Source of the DNA: Palleronia pelagia
Lineage (GTDB): Bacteria > Pseudomonadota > Alphaproteobacteria > Rhodobacterales > Rhodobacteraceae
DNA: 64,000 nt
Direction: 5' to 3'
Assembly: GCF_900110115.1 (NCBI RefSeq)
Contig: NZ_FOCM01000009.1
Location: 5,001 to 69,000, forward strand
The position numbers and the translations under genes were made by a program. The stretch's first letter is position 1. Each line of letters starts with the position of its first letter. The notes below the pieces were generated by a model that worked only from the letters and a program-made list of their open reading frames with translations, did not search any database and had not been told where the DNA came from. Below, in pieces: positions 45,991 to 57,189 of the stretch.

Positions 45991-46982
45991 TGCGTCCGCC
46001 CGCCTTCTGGAACCGCCCGCCCGACAGCCCCGGCTGGCAGGCCCGGGTGCTGGCGCCGCTGGGCGCGCTCTACGCCAGCGCCACCGCGCGCCGGGTGGCC
46101 CGCCCCGGTGCGCGCGTCGAGGCGCCGGTGATCTGCATCGGCAACATCAACGCGGGCGGCACCGGCAAGACACCCACGGTCATCCATGTCGTGCAGCGGC
46201 TTCAGTCCATGGGGCGGGCGCCGCATGTCGTCTCGCGCGGCTACGGCGGACGGCAGCGCGAGACGTTGCGCGTGGATCCCGCCATTCACGACGCCGCCGC
46301 CGTGGGGGACGAGCCGCTGCTGCTGTCGGCCTTCTGCCCGGTCTGGGTGGGCCGCGACCGCGCCGCCGCCGCCCGCGCGGCGGTTTCCGCGGGCGCCGAC
46401 GTGGTGGTGATGGATGACGGGCTGCAGAACCCGGGTCTGGACAAGGACCTGTCCATTGTCGTGGTGGACGCCGCCACCGGCTTCGGCAACGGCCGTGTCC
46501 TGCCCGCGGGCCCCCTGCGTGAGCCGGTGGCCGCCGGGCTCGCCCGCGCCGACCTGGTGCTGGCCATCGGCGACGAAGACGCGCAGCGGGACTTCGCCCT
46601 TCGGTGGGGGCAGGGCGTGGATTTGCCGGTGGTCGCCGCGCGGCTGGCCCCGTTGCCGACAGGCATGCCATGGCAGGGGTTGCGCGCCCTTGCCTTCGCC
46701 GGGATCGGCCGGCCGCAGAAATTCTTCGATACGCTGCGGGGGCTCGGCGCCGAGTTGATCCACGCCGAGCCGCTGGAGGATCATCAGGCCTTGTCGCCCG
46801 CGCTGATGGCCCGGCTGGAACGCGACGCGCGCGAGATGAACGCCCAGCTGGTCACGACCGAGAAGGACGCCGTGCGCCTGCCGCAAAGCTTTCGCACCAA
46901 GGTTCTGACCCTGCCGGTGCGGCTCGAGATCGCCGCGCCGGAACCGTTCGATACGGCCCTGGCGCGGCTGTTCGAGGCTTAG
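45990..46982 (+). CDS. lpxK: Tetraacyldisaccharide 4'-kinase
   Basis: 330 residues. P-loop [12 protein letters not shown] (~46-57), [37 protein letters not shown] (Walker B-like), and [21 protein letters not shown] are all typical. It phosphorylates the lipid A precursor at the inner membrane. Its TAG overlaps the stop of the convergent dsbA-type gene by 3 nt, so the two transcripts share their ends. Confidence 0.93.
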   Translation: MRPPAFWNRPPDSPGWQARVLAPLGALYASATARRVARPGARVEAPVICIGNINAGGTGKTPTVIHVVQRLQSMGRAPHVVSRGYGGRQRETLRVDPAIHDAAAVGDEPLLLSAFCPVWVGRDRAAAARAAVSAGADVVVMDDGLQNPGLDKDLSIVVVDAATGFGNGRVLPAGPLREPVAAGLARADLVLAIGDEDAQRDFALRWGQGVDLPVVAARLAPLPTGMPWQGLRALAFAGIGRPQKFFDTLRGLGAELIHAEPLEDHQALSPALMARLERDAREMNAQLVTTEKDAVRLPQSFRTKVLTLPVRLEIAAPEPFDTALARLFEA

Positions 46983-47641
46983 TCGGCCAGCTTCTCGTCC
47001 AGGATCGCCGAGAAGTCGGCGTAGTTCATGTTCGAGTAGTTCTCGCCGTCGATCACGAAGCTCGGCGTCGCGCGGATATTGTCCGCGGCGGCGTTCTGCT
47101 CGTAGGTGGCGACCAGGGCCTGGGCCTTGGCGGCGTCGTTCAGGCAGGCGTCCAGCTGATCATCGCCGAGTCCGGCCGTCTCGCCGATCTGGCGCAGGTT
47201 CTGCGCGATCTGCGCGGGCTCGCCCTGGGCCCATTCGCTCTGCCGTTCGTAGATCAGGTCGGCGATCCCGAAATAGCGATCGGGCCCGGCACAGCGGGCC
47301 ACCATCCCGGCCCACAGGCCGTAGCGGTCGAAATAGACCTCGCGGTAGATGAAGTTGATCTTGCCCGGGTCGATGTAGTTTTCCTTCAGGTCGTCGAAGA
47401 CGTTGTCGTGGAAGGTGCGGCAATGGGGGCAGGTGAAGGACGCGTACTCGATGACGGTCACGTCGGCGTCGGGGTTGCCCATCGACATTTCCTGCACCAG
47501 CGACAGATCGGCCTCGCTGCTTTCCTGGGCCTCGACCTGGAAGGACGTGGCGCCGGGCGCGCCGCCGGGGGTGGTCGAGAAATACCAAGCGCCGGCGCCC
47601 AGTACGGCGGCGGCTGCGATGGCGGGGACGATCTTGTTCAT
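46979..47641 (-). CDS. DsbA-family thiol:disulfide protein
   Basis: 220 residues. An N-terminal signal or anchor helix ([19 protein letters not shown]), then a thioredoxin fold with the CPHC active site ([16 protein letters not shown]) and the cis-Pro loop [11 protein letters not shown]. It folds periplasmic proteins. DsbA/BdbD-like proteins of this length are widespread in the family. Its start and the DUF721 stop share one base (TAATG). Confidence 0.9.
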   Translation of the reverse strand: MNKIVPAIAAAAVLGAGAWYFSTTPGGAPGATSFQVEAQESSEADLSLVQEMSMGNPDADVTVIEYASFTCPHCRTFHDNVFDDLKENYIDPGKINFIYREVYFDRYGLWAGMVARCAGPDRYFGIADLIYERQSEWAQGEPAQIAQNLRQIGETAGLGDDQLDACLNDAAKAQALVATYEQNAAADNIRATPSFVIDGENYSNMNYADFSAILDEKLAD

Positions 47642-48171
47642 TATTTGGGTCCTTTCGGGGTAGGTGTCGTGTCCAGCACGTGGCTGCCCAACCGTTCCAG
47701 CGCGGCGCGCAGGCCCGGATCGGTCACGTCGGACGTGCTGGCGCGGGCCGCGGTGACGGCCTGCGGTGTGGGTTGACGTGGCGCCTGCTTCGGCGCCGGG
47801 GTGAATTCAACCGCGCCGTCGGAAAATCCGGTGGGCGCGGTCTGGGTGATGCGGATGCGGCTGATGGCGTTGTAGCCGTAGCAGGCATTGACCCGCTCGC
47901 GCAGCTTGTCCTTCTGCATTTCCAGCATCGGGGCCTGCGCGCCGGTGGTCAGCACGGTCAGGGTCGCGCCCATGCTGCCGCGACCGTAGCGCACGTTGAC
48001 GGGCCGCGCGATCGCGGCGATGTCGGGGCCGGCGATTTCGGGCCAGTGGGTCAGCAGGCGGCTGACGGCAAAGCCCCGGCTTTCGCCCACGCGGCGGATC
48101 TGCTGCTCGAGCAGGGTCGAGGCGCGCTGCGCGCTGCGACGGTAGGGTCGCCGATGGGGTGTCGTTGCCAT
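47641..48171 (-). CDS. DUF721 (DciA-like) protein
   Basis: 176 residues. The N-terminal KH-like DUF721 domain reads LLTHWPEIAGPDIAAIARPVNVRYGR and LTVLTTGAQAPMLEMQKDKLRERVNACYGYNAISRIRIT. A disordered P/T/A-rich tail follows. DciA proteins help load the replicative helicase, and the short alphaproteobacterial version may do the same. It is divergent from mutY across 82 bp. Confidence 0.85.
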   Translation of the reverse strand: MATTPHRRPYRRSAQRASTLLEQQIRRVGESRGFAVSRLLTHWPEIAGPDIAAIARPVNVRYGRGSMGATLTVLTTGAQAPMLEMQKDKLRERVNACYGYNAISRIRITQTAPTGFSDGAVEFTPAPKQAPRQPTPQAVTAARASTSDVTDPGLRAALERLGSHVLDTTPTPKGPK

Positions 48172-48253
48172 ATGCCGTATCTATGGGCGGGGCCGGATTC
48201 GGACCAGCCGGGAATGCGTTGGGAGAGCATAAAACTTGCGTGACGACAGCGCC

Positions 48254-49306
48254 ATGAACCTCAGTACCGAGCTTTTGGACTGGTACGACCGCCACGCGCG
48301 GACCATGCCGTGGCGCGTGTCGCCCGCCGATCGCGCCCGTGGTGTACGCCCCGACCCCTACGCGGTGTGGCTGAGCGAGATCATGCTGCAGCAGACCACC
48401 GTGGCGGCGGTGCGGGATTACTTCCTCAAGTTCACGCGGATCTGGCCCAAGGTGACCGACCTCGCGGCGGCCGAGGATGCCGATGTCATGGCCGCCTGGG
48501 CGGGGCTGGGATACTACGCCCGCGCCCGGAACCTGCTGAAATGTGCCCGCGTCGTCGCGTCCGAGCATGCCGGGCGGTTTCCTGACACCTACGAAGCGCT
48601 TCTGAAACTTCCGGGGATCGGCCCATACACCGCTGCTGCCGTGTCGGCGATCGCCTTCGACCGGTCGTCGGTCGTGGTGGATGGCAATGTCGAACGGGTG
48701 ATAGCCCGGCTCCATGCCGTCGAGACGCCCTTGCCCGATGCCAAGCCCGAGCTGACCGCGCTGGCCGCGGACCTGACGCCAGAAGCGCGGCCCGGGGATT
48801 ACGCGCAGGCGGTGATGGACCTCGGCGCGACGATCTGCACGCCGCGCAGCCCGGCCTGCGGAATCTGCCCGTGGTCGGGCCCGTGCCGCGCGCGGGCGAT
48901 GGGCCTCCAGTCGGAGCTGCCGCGCAAGCGACCCAAGGCCGCCAGGCCGGTGCGCCAGGGCGTTGCCTACCTCGCGCGGCGGCGCGACGGGGCGTGGCTC
49001 TTGGAAACGCGGCCCGAGAAGGGGCTGCTGGGCGGCATGCTGGGCTGGCCGGGCAGCGATTGGGCCGAAGCGGTGCCGGACCACGCGCCACCCCTGGCCG
49101 CCGACTGGACCGACCCGGGCGCCGAGGTGCGCCATACCTTCACCCACTTCCACCTGTCGCTGTCGCTCCGCGTCGCTCAGGTCGGTGACGTCACGCCCGA
49201 CCGCGGCCGTTTCGTCCCGCGCGACAGCTTCCGCCCGGCCGACCTGCCCACGGTGATGCGCAAAGCCTACGATCTGGCTGCCGCGACACTGCCGCCGATT
49301 GAGTGA
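48254..49306 (+). CDS. mutY: A/G-specific adenine glycosylase
   Basis: 350 residues from ATG 48254. Catalytic glutamate in LSEIMLQQTTV, helix-hairpin-helix LPGIGPYTAAAVSAIAF, catalytic aspartate in VVDGNVERVIARL, and an iron-sulfur loop CTPRSPACGICPWSGPC (C-x6-C-x2-C-x5-C). A NUDIX-like C-terminal domain reads 8-oxoG (GGMLGWPGSDW, VRHTFTHFHLSLSL). It removes adenine opposite 8-oxoguanine. The upstream frame adds six residues from a TTG. Confidence 0.95.
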   Translation: MNLSTELLDWYDRHARTMPWRVSPADRARGVRPDPYAVWLSEIMLQQTTVAAVRDYFLKFTRIWPKVTDLAAAEDADVMAAWAGLGYYARARNLLKCARVVASEHAGRFPDTYEALLKLPGIGPYTAAAVSAIAFDRSSVVVDGNVERVIARLHAVETPLPDAKPELTALAADLTPEARPGDYAQAVMDLGATICTPRSPACGICPWSGPCRARAMGLQSELPRKRPKAARPVRQGVAYLARRRDGAWLLETRPEKGLLGGMLGWPGSDWAEAVPDHAPPLAADWTDPGAEVRHTFTHFHLSLSLRVAQVGDVTPDRGRFVPRDSFRPADLPTVMRKAYDLAAATLPPIE

Positions 49307-49351
49307 CGGCGCGGGCGGGGGCATATTGCGCGCAAGCTGTTCCCCGCACGG

Positions 49352-50476
49352 ATGTCCGAGATGTCGCGAGTAACCAAGGCACTGCCCTTCTGGCTGTCGG
49401 TGGCGCTGATCCCCATCGCGGTGTTCATCACCGTCGAGGGCGGATGGTGGGTCCTGCTCATGCCCGCCGTCACCTGGTACCTGTTCTCGATCATCGACAG
49501 CTTTGCCGGCCTGAACGAGGCGAACGAGGACCCCGAGACCCCGGATGCGCAACTGTTCTGGTACCGGCTGATCACGCTGATCTGGTTCCCGCTGCAATTC
49601 ATCCTGATCTTCGGCGCGATCTACCTCGTCACCCGCGACCCCACACTGAGCGGGTGGGAGAAGTTCGGCATCTTCTTCGGGCTCGGCATCGTGTCCGGGA
49701 CCGTCGGCATCAACTACAGTCACGAGCTGATGCACCAGCGCTCGCGGCTGGAGCGTTGGATGGCGGACCTGCTGCTGGCGATGGTGTTCTACTCGCATTT
49801 CCGGTCCGAGCACCTGCTGGTCCATCACCGTTATGTCGGCACGCCGCGCGACCCGGTCTCGGCCCGCTACAACGAGGGCTTTCACCGCTACTATCCGCGC
49901 GTCTTGTGGCAGTGCTTCCGCTCTGCCTTCCGCGCCGAGGCGGCCATGCAGGCCCGGCGGGGCCGCCCGTGGTGGGACGCGCGCAACCCCTTCTGGCGCT
50001 ACTGGGCGCTTCAGGCCGGGTTCGCGTCGCTGGCGCTGCTGCTGGGCGGGTTCGAGGGGGTTCTGTGGCTGCTGGTGCAGGCGGGCGTGGCGATCTGGCA
50101 GCTGGAGCTCGTGAACTACGTCGAGCACTACGGGCTGACGCGGAAACACCTGGGCGGCGGGAAATACGAGCACGTGCAGCCGCGCCATTCGTGGAACGCG
50201 GCGCAGCGGGCGTCGAACTGGCTGCTCATCAACCTGCAACGCCACTCGGACCACCATTTCAAGCCCGACCGGCCCTATCCGCTGCTTCAGAACTATTCGG
50301 CGGACGAGGCGCCGCAGCTGCCGGCGGGCTACCCGGTGATGACGATGGTGGCGATGATCCCGCCCCTGTGGCGGAGGATGATGAACCCGCGGGTGCGGGC
50401 GTGGCGGCGGCAGAACTATCCCGAGATCGAGGATTGGAGCGCCTATAACAAGGCCGCCACGCCGATGCCGCGCTAG
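49352..50476 (+). CDS. alkB: Alkane 1-monooxygenase
   Basis: 374 residues, with membrane helices at ~10-60 and ~70-120 and more near 215-245. The histidine boxes of AlkB-type diiron hydroxylases are all present: NYSHELMHQ, SEHLLVHHRYVGTPRDPV, NYVEHYGL and LQRHSDHHFKPDRPYPLLQ. It inserts oxygen at the terminal carbon of medium-chain alkanes using rubredoxin; no rubredoxin gene is adjacent. ATG 49361 (three codons in) is an alternative start. Confidence 0.92.
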   Translation: MSEMSRVTKALPFWLSVALIPIAVFITVEGGWWVLLMPAVTWYLFSIIDSFAGLNEANEDPETPDAQLFWYRLITLIWFPLQFILIFGAIYLVTRDPTLSGWEKFGIFFGLGIVSGTVGINYSHELMHQRSRLERWMADLLLAMVFYSHFRSEHLLVHHRYVGTPRDPVSARYNEGFHRYYPRVLWQCFRSAFRAEAAMQARRGRPWWDARNPFWRYWALQAGFASLALLLGGFEGVLWLLVQAGVAIWQLELVNYVEHYGLTRKHLGGGKYEHVQPRHSWNAAQRASNWLLINLQRHSDHHFKPDRPYPLLQNYSADEAPQLPAGYPVMTMVAMIPPLWRRMMNPRVRAWRRQNYPEIEDWSAYNKAATPMPR

Positions 50477-50514
50477 GCGGCGTCCCGCACAAGATCCGAA
50501 GATGATGTGCGGAA

Positions 50515-50531
50515 GACTATCTTGGATAGTC
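50515..50531. terminator. Hairpin between convergent alkB and esterase genes
   Basis: GACTATC-TTG-GATAGTC pairs perfectly over 7 bp, with a second stem CCGCAC/GTGCGG just before it. It stands between two converging stop codons, so it may end transcription from both sides, although no long T run follows. Confidence 0.45.
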
Positions 50532-50533
50532 CC

Positions 50534-51799
50534 TTACTCGGCGTCGCGCGTTTCGAACCGCAGGCCCACCGCCGTGCGCTCGGGGAAGCCTTCCCAGTAG
50601 GTGTGGTCGTCCTGTTCGGTCCCGTCGTCGTTCACCGACCAGACGCCGTCCGACGCGTTCTCGACCAGGTCGAGGTAGTCCGCCTTGGCGCTGTCGCCCT
50701 TCAGGTGCAGGTCCATGAAGGCCGTCGCGAAATGTTGGGCGATGTTGTTCATGCGGCGATTGTCCCAGACCGCGTCGCCGTAGTGGCTGAAGATGCCCAG
50801 GTCGGGATCCATCGCCTCGGGGGGCGCGGGCATGGGCGCGGCGGCGTTGTGGTTCGCGTCCTCGAAGGTCAGCAGGTGACGGCGGGTGCCGGTGGTCTCT
50901 TCGAAGATCGTGCGCATGTCGTCGTAGACCGATACGTCGTCGACGCTCCCCGCCATGATCATCAGCGGCAGGTCGATCTGCGACAGGCCCTCGGCGCTCC
51001 AGAAATCGCGGTTGCGCCCCCAGGGGCCGATGGCGATCACGGCCTTCAGCCGCTCGTCGGACAGGCTTTCGTGCCGGTCTGCACCAACTTGCAGCTCTTC
51101 CAGCAGGCCACCCGGTGGGGCGTAGGCCAGGTCCAGCGGCGCGGCGTCCAGACCCGCGCCTGCGAAGATCAGCGCCCCGTAGCCGCCCATGGAATATCCG
51201 ATCAGCCCGGCGGTGTCGCCGTCGATGATCGCGCCGAGCTCACCCTCCAGCCCTGCCATCTGGTCCAGCACGAAGGCCTGGTCCTGCGGGCGGTTGTAGA
51301 GGGTCGAGCCGAACGCGGCCATGTCGGAATAGGTGCTGTCGGTGTGGTCGATCGACGCCGTGACATATCCCTTGGACGCCAGGTTCTCGCCCAGGTGGCT
51401 CATGAGGAAGCGGTTGCCGGGATAGCCATGCGAGATCAGGACCAGGGGGAAGGTCTCGCCACTGGCCGGCGCAGCGTCGCGGGCCGCGCGGCCCGTGAGG
51501 GTGGTCGTCGTTTCGCCGTCGCGCAGCGTGGCCTCGTAGGTGCCGCCGGGCTCGGTCCCTTCGGCGGCGGGGTACCATATCTCGACGGTCAGGTCGCGGT
51601 CATAGGTCGGCTGCGCGTCCTCGGTCGCGTTCAGCACGTCGACCACGCCCTCGCGCGTGAAGGTCATGGTGCGCACGCCGATCACTCGGTCGCCGAAGGC
51701 GGCAAGGGCGGGCGCGTCGGGGCGGACCACGTCGATCGGGTGGTCCGCCCACGCCGGAAGGGCCGCGACGGCGGCGGTAAATGTCAGTTTTTTCAGCAT
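50534..51799 (-). CDS. Exported alpha/beta hydrolase (dienelactone/PAF-acetylhydrolase type)
   Basis: 421 residues from ATG 51799 with AGGAGGAC upstream. Signal peptide of ~18 residues (LTFTAAVAALPAWA). The fold shows FPLVLISHGYPGNRFLMSHLGENLASKGY and the nucleophile elbow GYSMGGYGAL. An aspartate in MIMAGSVDDVS and a histidine in FEDANHNAA complete a likely triad. It is an esterase or lipase acting in the periplasm on an unknown substrate. The translation site is next to a hairpin (51807-51842). Confidence 0.85.
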   Translation of the reverse strand: MLKKLTFTAAVAALPAWADHPIDVVRPDAPALAAFGDRVIGVRTMTFTREGVVDVLNATEDAQPTYDRDLTVEIWYPAAEGTEPGGTYEATLRDGETTTTLTGRAARDAAPASGETFPLVLISHGYPGNRFLMSHLGENLASKGYVTASIDHTDSTYSDMAAFGSTLYNRPQDQAFVLDQMAGLEGELGAIIDGDTAGLIGYSMGGYGALIFAGAGLDAAPLDLAYAPPGGLLEELQVGADRHESLSDERLKAVIAIGPWGRNRDFWSAEGLSQIDLPLMIMAGSVDDVSVYDDMRTIFEETTGTRRHLLTFEDANHNAAAPMPAPPEAMDPDLGIFSHYGDAVWDNRRMNNIAQHFATAFMDLHLKGDSAKADYLDLVENASDGVWSVNDDGTEQDDHTYWEGFPERTAVGLRFETRDAE

Positions 51800-51806
51800 T
51801 TTGTCC

Positions 51807-51842
51807 TCCTGTCGCCGCAGCATGGGACGCGCGGCGACAGGA
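51807..51842 (-). promoter_or_regulatory. Hairpin next to the esterase ribosome-binding site
   Basis: TCCTGTCGCCGC (51807-51818) and GCGGCGACAGGA (51831-51842) are perfectly complementary over 12 bp around a 12-nt loop. On the minus strand the second arm ends in CAGGA, which is the first half of the AGGAGG ribosome site of the esterase. The stem would therefore partly hide it, or act as a processing/termination point after the upstream curA gene. Confidence 0.55.
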
Positions 51843-51855
51843 TACAACCCGAGGT

Positions 51856-52890
51856 TTAGGGGTCGGCGCCGACCCGCACCAGCGTCTTGCCGAAATTGCC
51901 GCCCTTCAGCATGTCGAGGAAGGCCTTGGGCGCGTATTCCAGCCCCTCGGTCACGCTCTCGCGGTAGCTCACGCGGCCATCGGCGACCATCGGTGCGACC
52001 TCGTCCAGGAAGTCGGGGAAGCGGTGCCAGTGGTCGAAGATGATGAACCCGCGCGCGGTCAGCTTGCGGGTCAGCATGTTGCGCCACAGCACCGGGCCCA
52101 TCGGCCCCTGGTCCAGGTTCTGACCGCCGTACCACGCGACCATGCCGCAGATGGCGATGCGGCCGAAATCGTTCATGTTCTGGATGGCCCCGGCCAGAGT
52201 CTTGCCGCCGACATTCTCGAAATAGCCGTCCACGCCGTCCGGCGCGACCTTGGCGATGGCCTCGGCCATGGCGCGGCCATCGGCGTGGGCATGGTGGTCG
52301 ATGCAGGCGTCGTAGCCCAGCTCGGACGTGGCGAAGTCGCATTTCTCGGGGCCGCCGGCGACGCCGACGACGCGGCAGCCCTTGGCCTTGGCAACCTGTC
52401 CCGCGACCGTGCCCACGGCGCCCGTGGCGGCCGAGATCAGCAAGGTCTGGCCCGATTGCGCCTCGAGGATGTCGTTGACGCCGACCCAGGCCGTCAGGCC
52501 CGGCATGCCCAGCACACCCAGCGCCGCCTGCACGGGCGCGCGGGACGGGTCCAGCTTGCGCAGCTCGTCGCCGGGCATCACCGCGTGGCTGGTCCAGCCG
52601 GTCATGCCCGTGGCGATGTCACCGGGGGCGAAGTCGGGGTGATTGGACGCCGTCACCTCGCCCACGGTCTGGCCGGTCATCACCTCGCCAAGGCTGACCG
52701 GCTTGGCGTAGCTTTTCGCGTCGTCCATGCGGCCGCGCATGTAGGGGTCCAGCGACAGCCAGATGGTGCGCAGCGCGACCTCGCCGTCGCCGGGGGCGGG
52801 CGGGTCGAACGCCTCGTGCCGCAGGTCGTCCAGCGTCGCCTCACCCTGGGGACGGGCGGCCAAAACGACTCGATGTGCCTGATCGGTCAT
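51856..52890 (-). CDS. NADPH-dependent alkenal/curcumin-type reductase
   Basis: 344 residues, medium-chain dehydrogenase family without zinc ligands. LSLDPYMRGRMDDAKSYAKPV, GMPGLTAWVG, the nucleotide loop AATGAVGTVAGQVAKAKG (~153-170) and DGYFENVGGK are as in CurA and leukotriene B4 12-hydroxydehydrogenase. It reduces conjugated double bonds of enones/enals. 56 bp separate it from the downstream esterase. Confidence 0.88.
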   Translation of the reverse strand: MTDQAHRVVLAARPQGEATLDDLRHEAFDPPAPGDGEVALRTIWLSLDPYMRGRMDDAKSYAKPVSLGEVMTGQTVGEVTASNHPDFAPGDIATGMTGWTSHAVMPGDELRKLDPSRAPVQAALGVLGMPGLTAWVGVNDILEAQSGQTLLISAATGAVGTVAGQVAKAKGCRVVGVAGGPEKCDFATSELGYDACIDHHAHADGRAMAEAIAKVAPDGVDGYFENVGGKTLAGAIQNMNDFGRIAICGMVAWYGGQNLDQGPMGPVLWRNMLTRKLTARGFIIFDHWHRFPDFLDEVAPMVADGRVSYRESVTEGLEYAPKAFLDMLKGGNFGKTLVRVGADP

Positions 52891-52942
52891 GCTCGATCAT
52901 TCCTTTCCTTGGATCGCGATTTCAGGAGGGCCCGAGGGCGGC

Positions 52943-54358
52943 TCAGTCGTCGTTGCGCGCCAGCAGGCCGTATTTCCGCAACTTCACGTAGAGCGACTGG
53001 CGCGAGAGGCCCAGCATTTCGGCGGCCGCAACGCGGTTGTTGCCGGTCAGCTCGACCGCGGTCTCGATGCACATCTTCTCGACCACGTCCGAGGTTTCGC
53101 CCACCAGCTCCTTCAGCGAAGCGGTGCCCACCAGTTCGCGGATCGAGCGCATGGTGTCGTCGTCCACCCCACCGGGCGCGGCGCGGGGGGCTTCGTTGCG
53201 GGTGCCGTCGCGCAGGATGAATCCCAGCATCGGGCTTTCTGCGTCGTCGAGATAGCTGACCGAGATCTCGACCGGCAGTTCGACGCCCACGTCGGTCCGG
53301 AACCGGGTCGCGTAAAGCTTGATCTGGCCGTTGCGCACCGCGTTGTCGGACATCACCTTCAGGTCGACGCCGCCCCGCACCAGGAAATCCGACAGGTTCC
53401 GGCCCAGGGCCAGCCCGGAATTGTCCAGGTCCGCCAAATCGAGGAAGCCGTCATTGGCCGACACGATCTGTCCCGACCGGTCGGTGACCACGATGCCTTC
53501 CGCGCAGCTGTCATACAGCCGCGCCAGGTTGTCGTTCAGGGCCTGGGTCCCGGCGGCGGCATGGTCGGCGCGGTCCATCCGGCAGACCAGCATCCGCTCG
53601 CCGGCCGCGCGGAACAGCGTGACGCCGACCATCAGCGGCGTGCGCGTGCGCCGCGCCGTCAGTTCGGTCCGCGCGGCGCCATCGCTGCGCCCCGCGCGCG
53701 CCAGCTGGTCCAGCACGTCGGTGCCCGCGCCGCCCGTCAGCTCGTCGGCGAAGGCGGCGCCTTTCAGGTCCTCGACCGATCCCCCCAGGATCTGCGCGGC
53801 CGATCCGTTCAGGTCGGTGATACGCCCGGTGTTCAGCGCGACGAAGGCGATGGCGTCGCGGCTGATATCCAGCAGCACGCGCATCCGCGTGGCGATGTCG
53901 CGGTTCAGCTCGTAGTCCCGCTCCAGCGCCAGCTGGGCTTCGACCAGCTGCTGCTGCATCTCGGCGATGGGGCGCAGGTCGCGGCCCAGAAGCAGGATGG
54001 CGCCGTCCGGCCCGACCTGGTGAAAGCTGTAGCGGATGGGAAATTGCAGCCCGGACGAACCGCGGTGGTTCAGCTCCAGCGGTTTGTCGTTCTCGACCCC
54101 GCTGGCGAACTCGGCCAGGCGGCGCTCCAGCTTGGTGGCCGACTCGGGCGTCAGCACCTCGCGCATGTCGAGCCCGTTCCAGTCCTCCTGGACGTCGAGC
54201 CCCTTCTGCTGCGGGTTCACCAGCACCGAAAGGATCTGTCCCATGTCCGAGACGACCACGGCGATGTCCGAGGCCGACGAGATGATCGACCCCAGCAGAT
54301 CGGGAGCGATCAGCGGAATGGTCCCGGTGGACCAGTATTTCGCACCGCGCGAGGTCAT
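52943..54358 (-). CDS. ppsR: PpsR/CrtJ repressor of photosynthesis genes
   Basis: 471 residues. An N-terminal PAS region (~20-140), a glutamine-rich linker helix (MQQQLVEAQLALERDYELNRDI), two further PAS domains (~160-270, ~285-390) and a Fis-type helix-turn-helix at the end (NNRVAAAEMLGLSRQSLYVKLRKYGL). The two redox-relevant cysteines of Rhodobacter PpsR have counterparts at C259 and C430. It represses bch, crt and puc genes under oxygen by binding TGT-N12-ACA. It is 31 bp downstream of the aerR/ppaA gene, same strand. Confidence 0.93.
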   Translation of the reverse strand: MTSRGAKYWSTGTIPLIAPDLLGSIISSASDIAVVVSDMGQILSVLVNPQQKGLDVQEDWNGLDMREVLTPESATKLERRLAEFASGVENDKPLELNHRGSSGLQFPIRYSFHQVGPDGAILLLGRDLRPIAEMQQQLVEAQLALERDYELNRDIATRMRVLLDISRDAIAFVALNTGRITDLNGSAAQILGGSVEDLKGAAFADELTGGAGTDVLDQLARAGRSDGAARTELTARRTRTPLMVGVTLFRAAGERMLVCRMDRADHAAAGTQALNDNLARLYDSCAEGIVVTDRSGQIVSANDGFLDLADLDNSGLALGRNLSDFLVRGGVDLKVMSDNAVRNGQIKLYATRFRTDVGVELPVEISVSYLDDAESPMLGFILRDGTRNEAPRAAPGGVDDDTMRSIRELVGTASLKELVGETSDVVEKMCIETAVELTGNNRVAAAEMLGLSRQSLYVKLRKYGLLARNDD

Positions 54359-54389
54359 GGCGTCTTTGGTACTGTTGAGGCTCTGCGGA

Positions 54390-55166
54390 TCATGGCGCAG
54401 TGCCTCGATCGTCTGTCTGACAGCACATCGACAGAGCGATTGTCAAATCGTTCGTGGCGTGCGCGGCGCCAGTCAGCCGCGTCACCGTCTCGGGGCCCGC
54501 GCCCAGGATGGCGCCGCCGACGATCAGCGGCACCCGCGCGGGCAGGACGGCGGACAGCCTTTGCACCAGGTCGCGGACCGGGGTCAGGTCGTCGCTTTCG
54601 GCGACCGACATCATGATGCCGTCGAAACGCCCGGCGCGCACGGTTTCGACCACCTCGCTCGCGGGGCGGCCCAGCATCAGCCGCACCGAAACGCCCACGC
54701 GGCGCATCTGGCCGGTCAGGACCATGGCGCCCAGGGTGTGATACTCGTTTGCCAGCACCAGGACCGAGATGTCGCGTCCTTCGGCATCGGTTCTCTCGCC
54801 CTTCTCCGGCACCAGGTCGCGCACCATGGCTTGCAGCCGGGCCGCGCCGATCGAAACGTCGGCGAAGCTCATCTCGTCGTCGCACCAGTCGTCGCCCATG
54901 CGCCGCGCCACCTGCGGCACGTAAAGGTCGCAGATGTCGTCGCGGCTGATCCCGGCCTCTTCCATGCGGTGGATCAGGTCCCAGCGGCGGGATTTGTCGG
55001 GCGATGCGATGGCGGCGCGCATTTCGGACAGGAACGTCTCGGATAGGGGCGGGCGGCTGGCCCGGCGCGCGGCAAGGACCGCCAATGCCTTTCGCGCCAG
55101 CGCATTGACGCCGGGTCCGCTTTCGCGCTGCGGGGGCGATGCCGGTTTCAGGTTTCGGGCCGTCAT
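54390..55166 (-). CDS. ppaA: AerR/PpaA cobalamin-binding antirepressor
   Basis: 258 residues. A helical N-terminal part (LSEMRAAIASPDKSRRWDLIHRMEEAGISRDDICDLYVPQVARRMGDDW) precedes a cobalamin-binding SCHIC-type domain (ISVLVLANEYHTLGAMVLTGQMRR, LIVGGAILGAGPE). The histidine in EYHTLGA matches the AerR histidine that ligates cobalt. In Rhodobacter AerR/PpaA senses light through B12 and relieves PpsR repression. It is divergent from bchF, with PpsR sites in the shared spacer, and upstream of ppsR in one operon. Confidence 0.92.
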   Translation of the reverse strand: MTARNLKPASPPQRESGPGVNALARKALAVLAARRASRPPLSETFLSEMRAAIASPDKSRRWDLIHRMEEAGISRDDICDLYVPQVARRMGDDWCDDEMSFADVSIGAARLQAMVRDLVPEKGERTDAEGRDISVLVLANEYHTLGAMVLTGQMRRVGVSVRLMLGRPASEVVETVRAGRFDGIMMSVAESDDLTPVRDLVQRLSAVLPARVPLIVGGAILGAGPETVTRLTGAAHATNDLTIALSMCCQTDDRGTAP

Positions 55167-55249
55167 AGGGATGCGAGCCTTTCGCGACCGTCCGTTACGT
55201 GTCCAGGGGCGCGAACGATCCCCTTCACTGTCTGCCCTCGACTGTAAAA

Positions 55250-55267
55250 TGTCAAAGCCAATTGACA
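55250..55267. promoter_or_regulatory. PpsR-binding site, aerR-proximal
   Basis: TGTCA-N8-TGACA fits the PpsR/CrtJ consensus TGT-N12-ACA with symmetric extra bases. It is 84 bp from the ppaA start and 142 bp from bchF. Confidence 0.8.
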
Positions 55268-55361
55268 GAAGGGCCGCGGACAGTCCCGCAAATTGTGTTG
55301 AAAAGCCGGCCGGTCAAGGCTGCATGGGATTTCACAGCCTGACAGGCGTCAGTTTTCAAAG

Positions 55362-55379
55362 TGTAAGTTTGAGTTGACA
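55362..55379. promoter_or_regulatory. PpsR-binding site, bchF-proximal
   Basis: TGT-N12-ACA (TGTAAG...TTGACA), 30 bp before the bchF ATG and 112 bp from the other site. It contains TTGACA, so bound PpsR would cover a likely promoter element. Paired, well-spaced sites are required for cooperative CrtJ/PpsR binding. Confidence 0.75.
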
Positions 55380-55408
55380 CTTTTGGGGTCGAATGCTCAT
55401 GGTAAGGC

Positions 55409-57183
<1,775 letters not shown>

Positions 57184-57189
57184 CCCATT

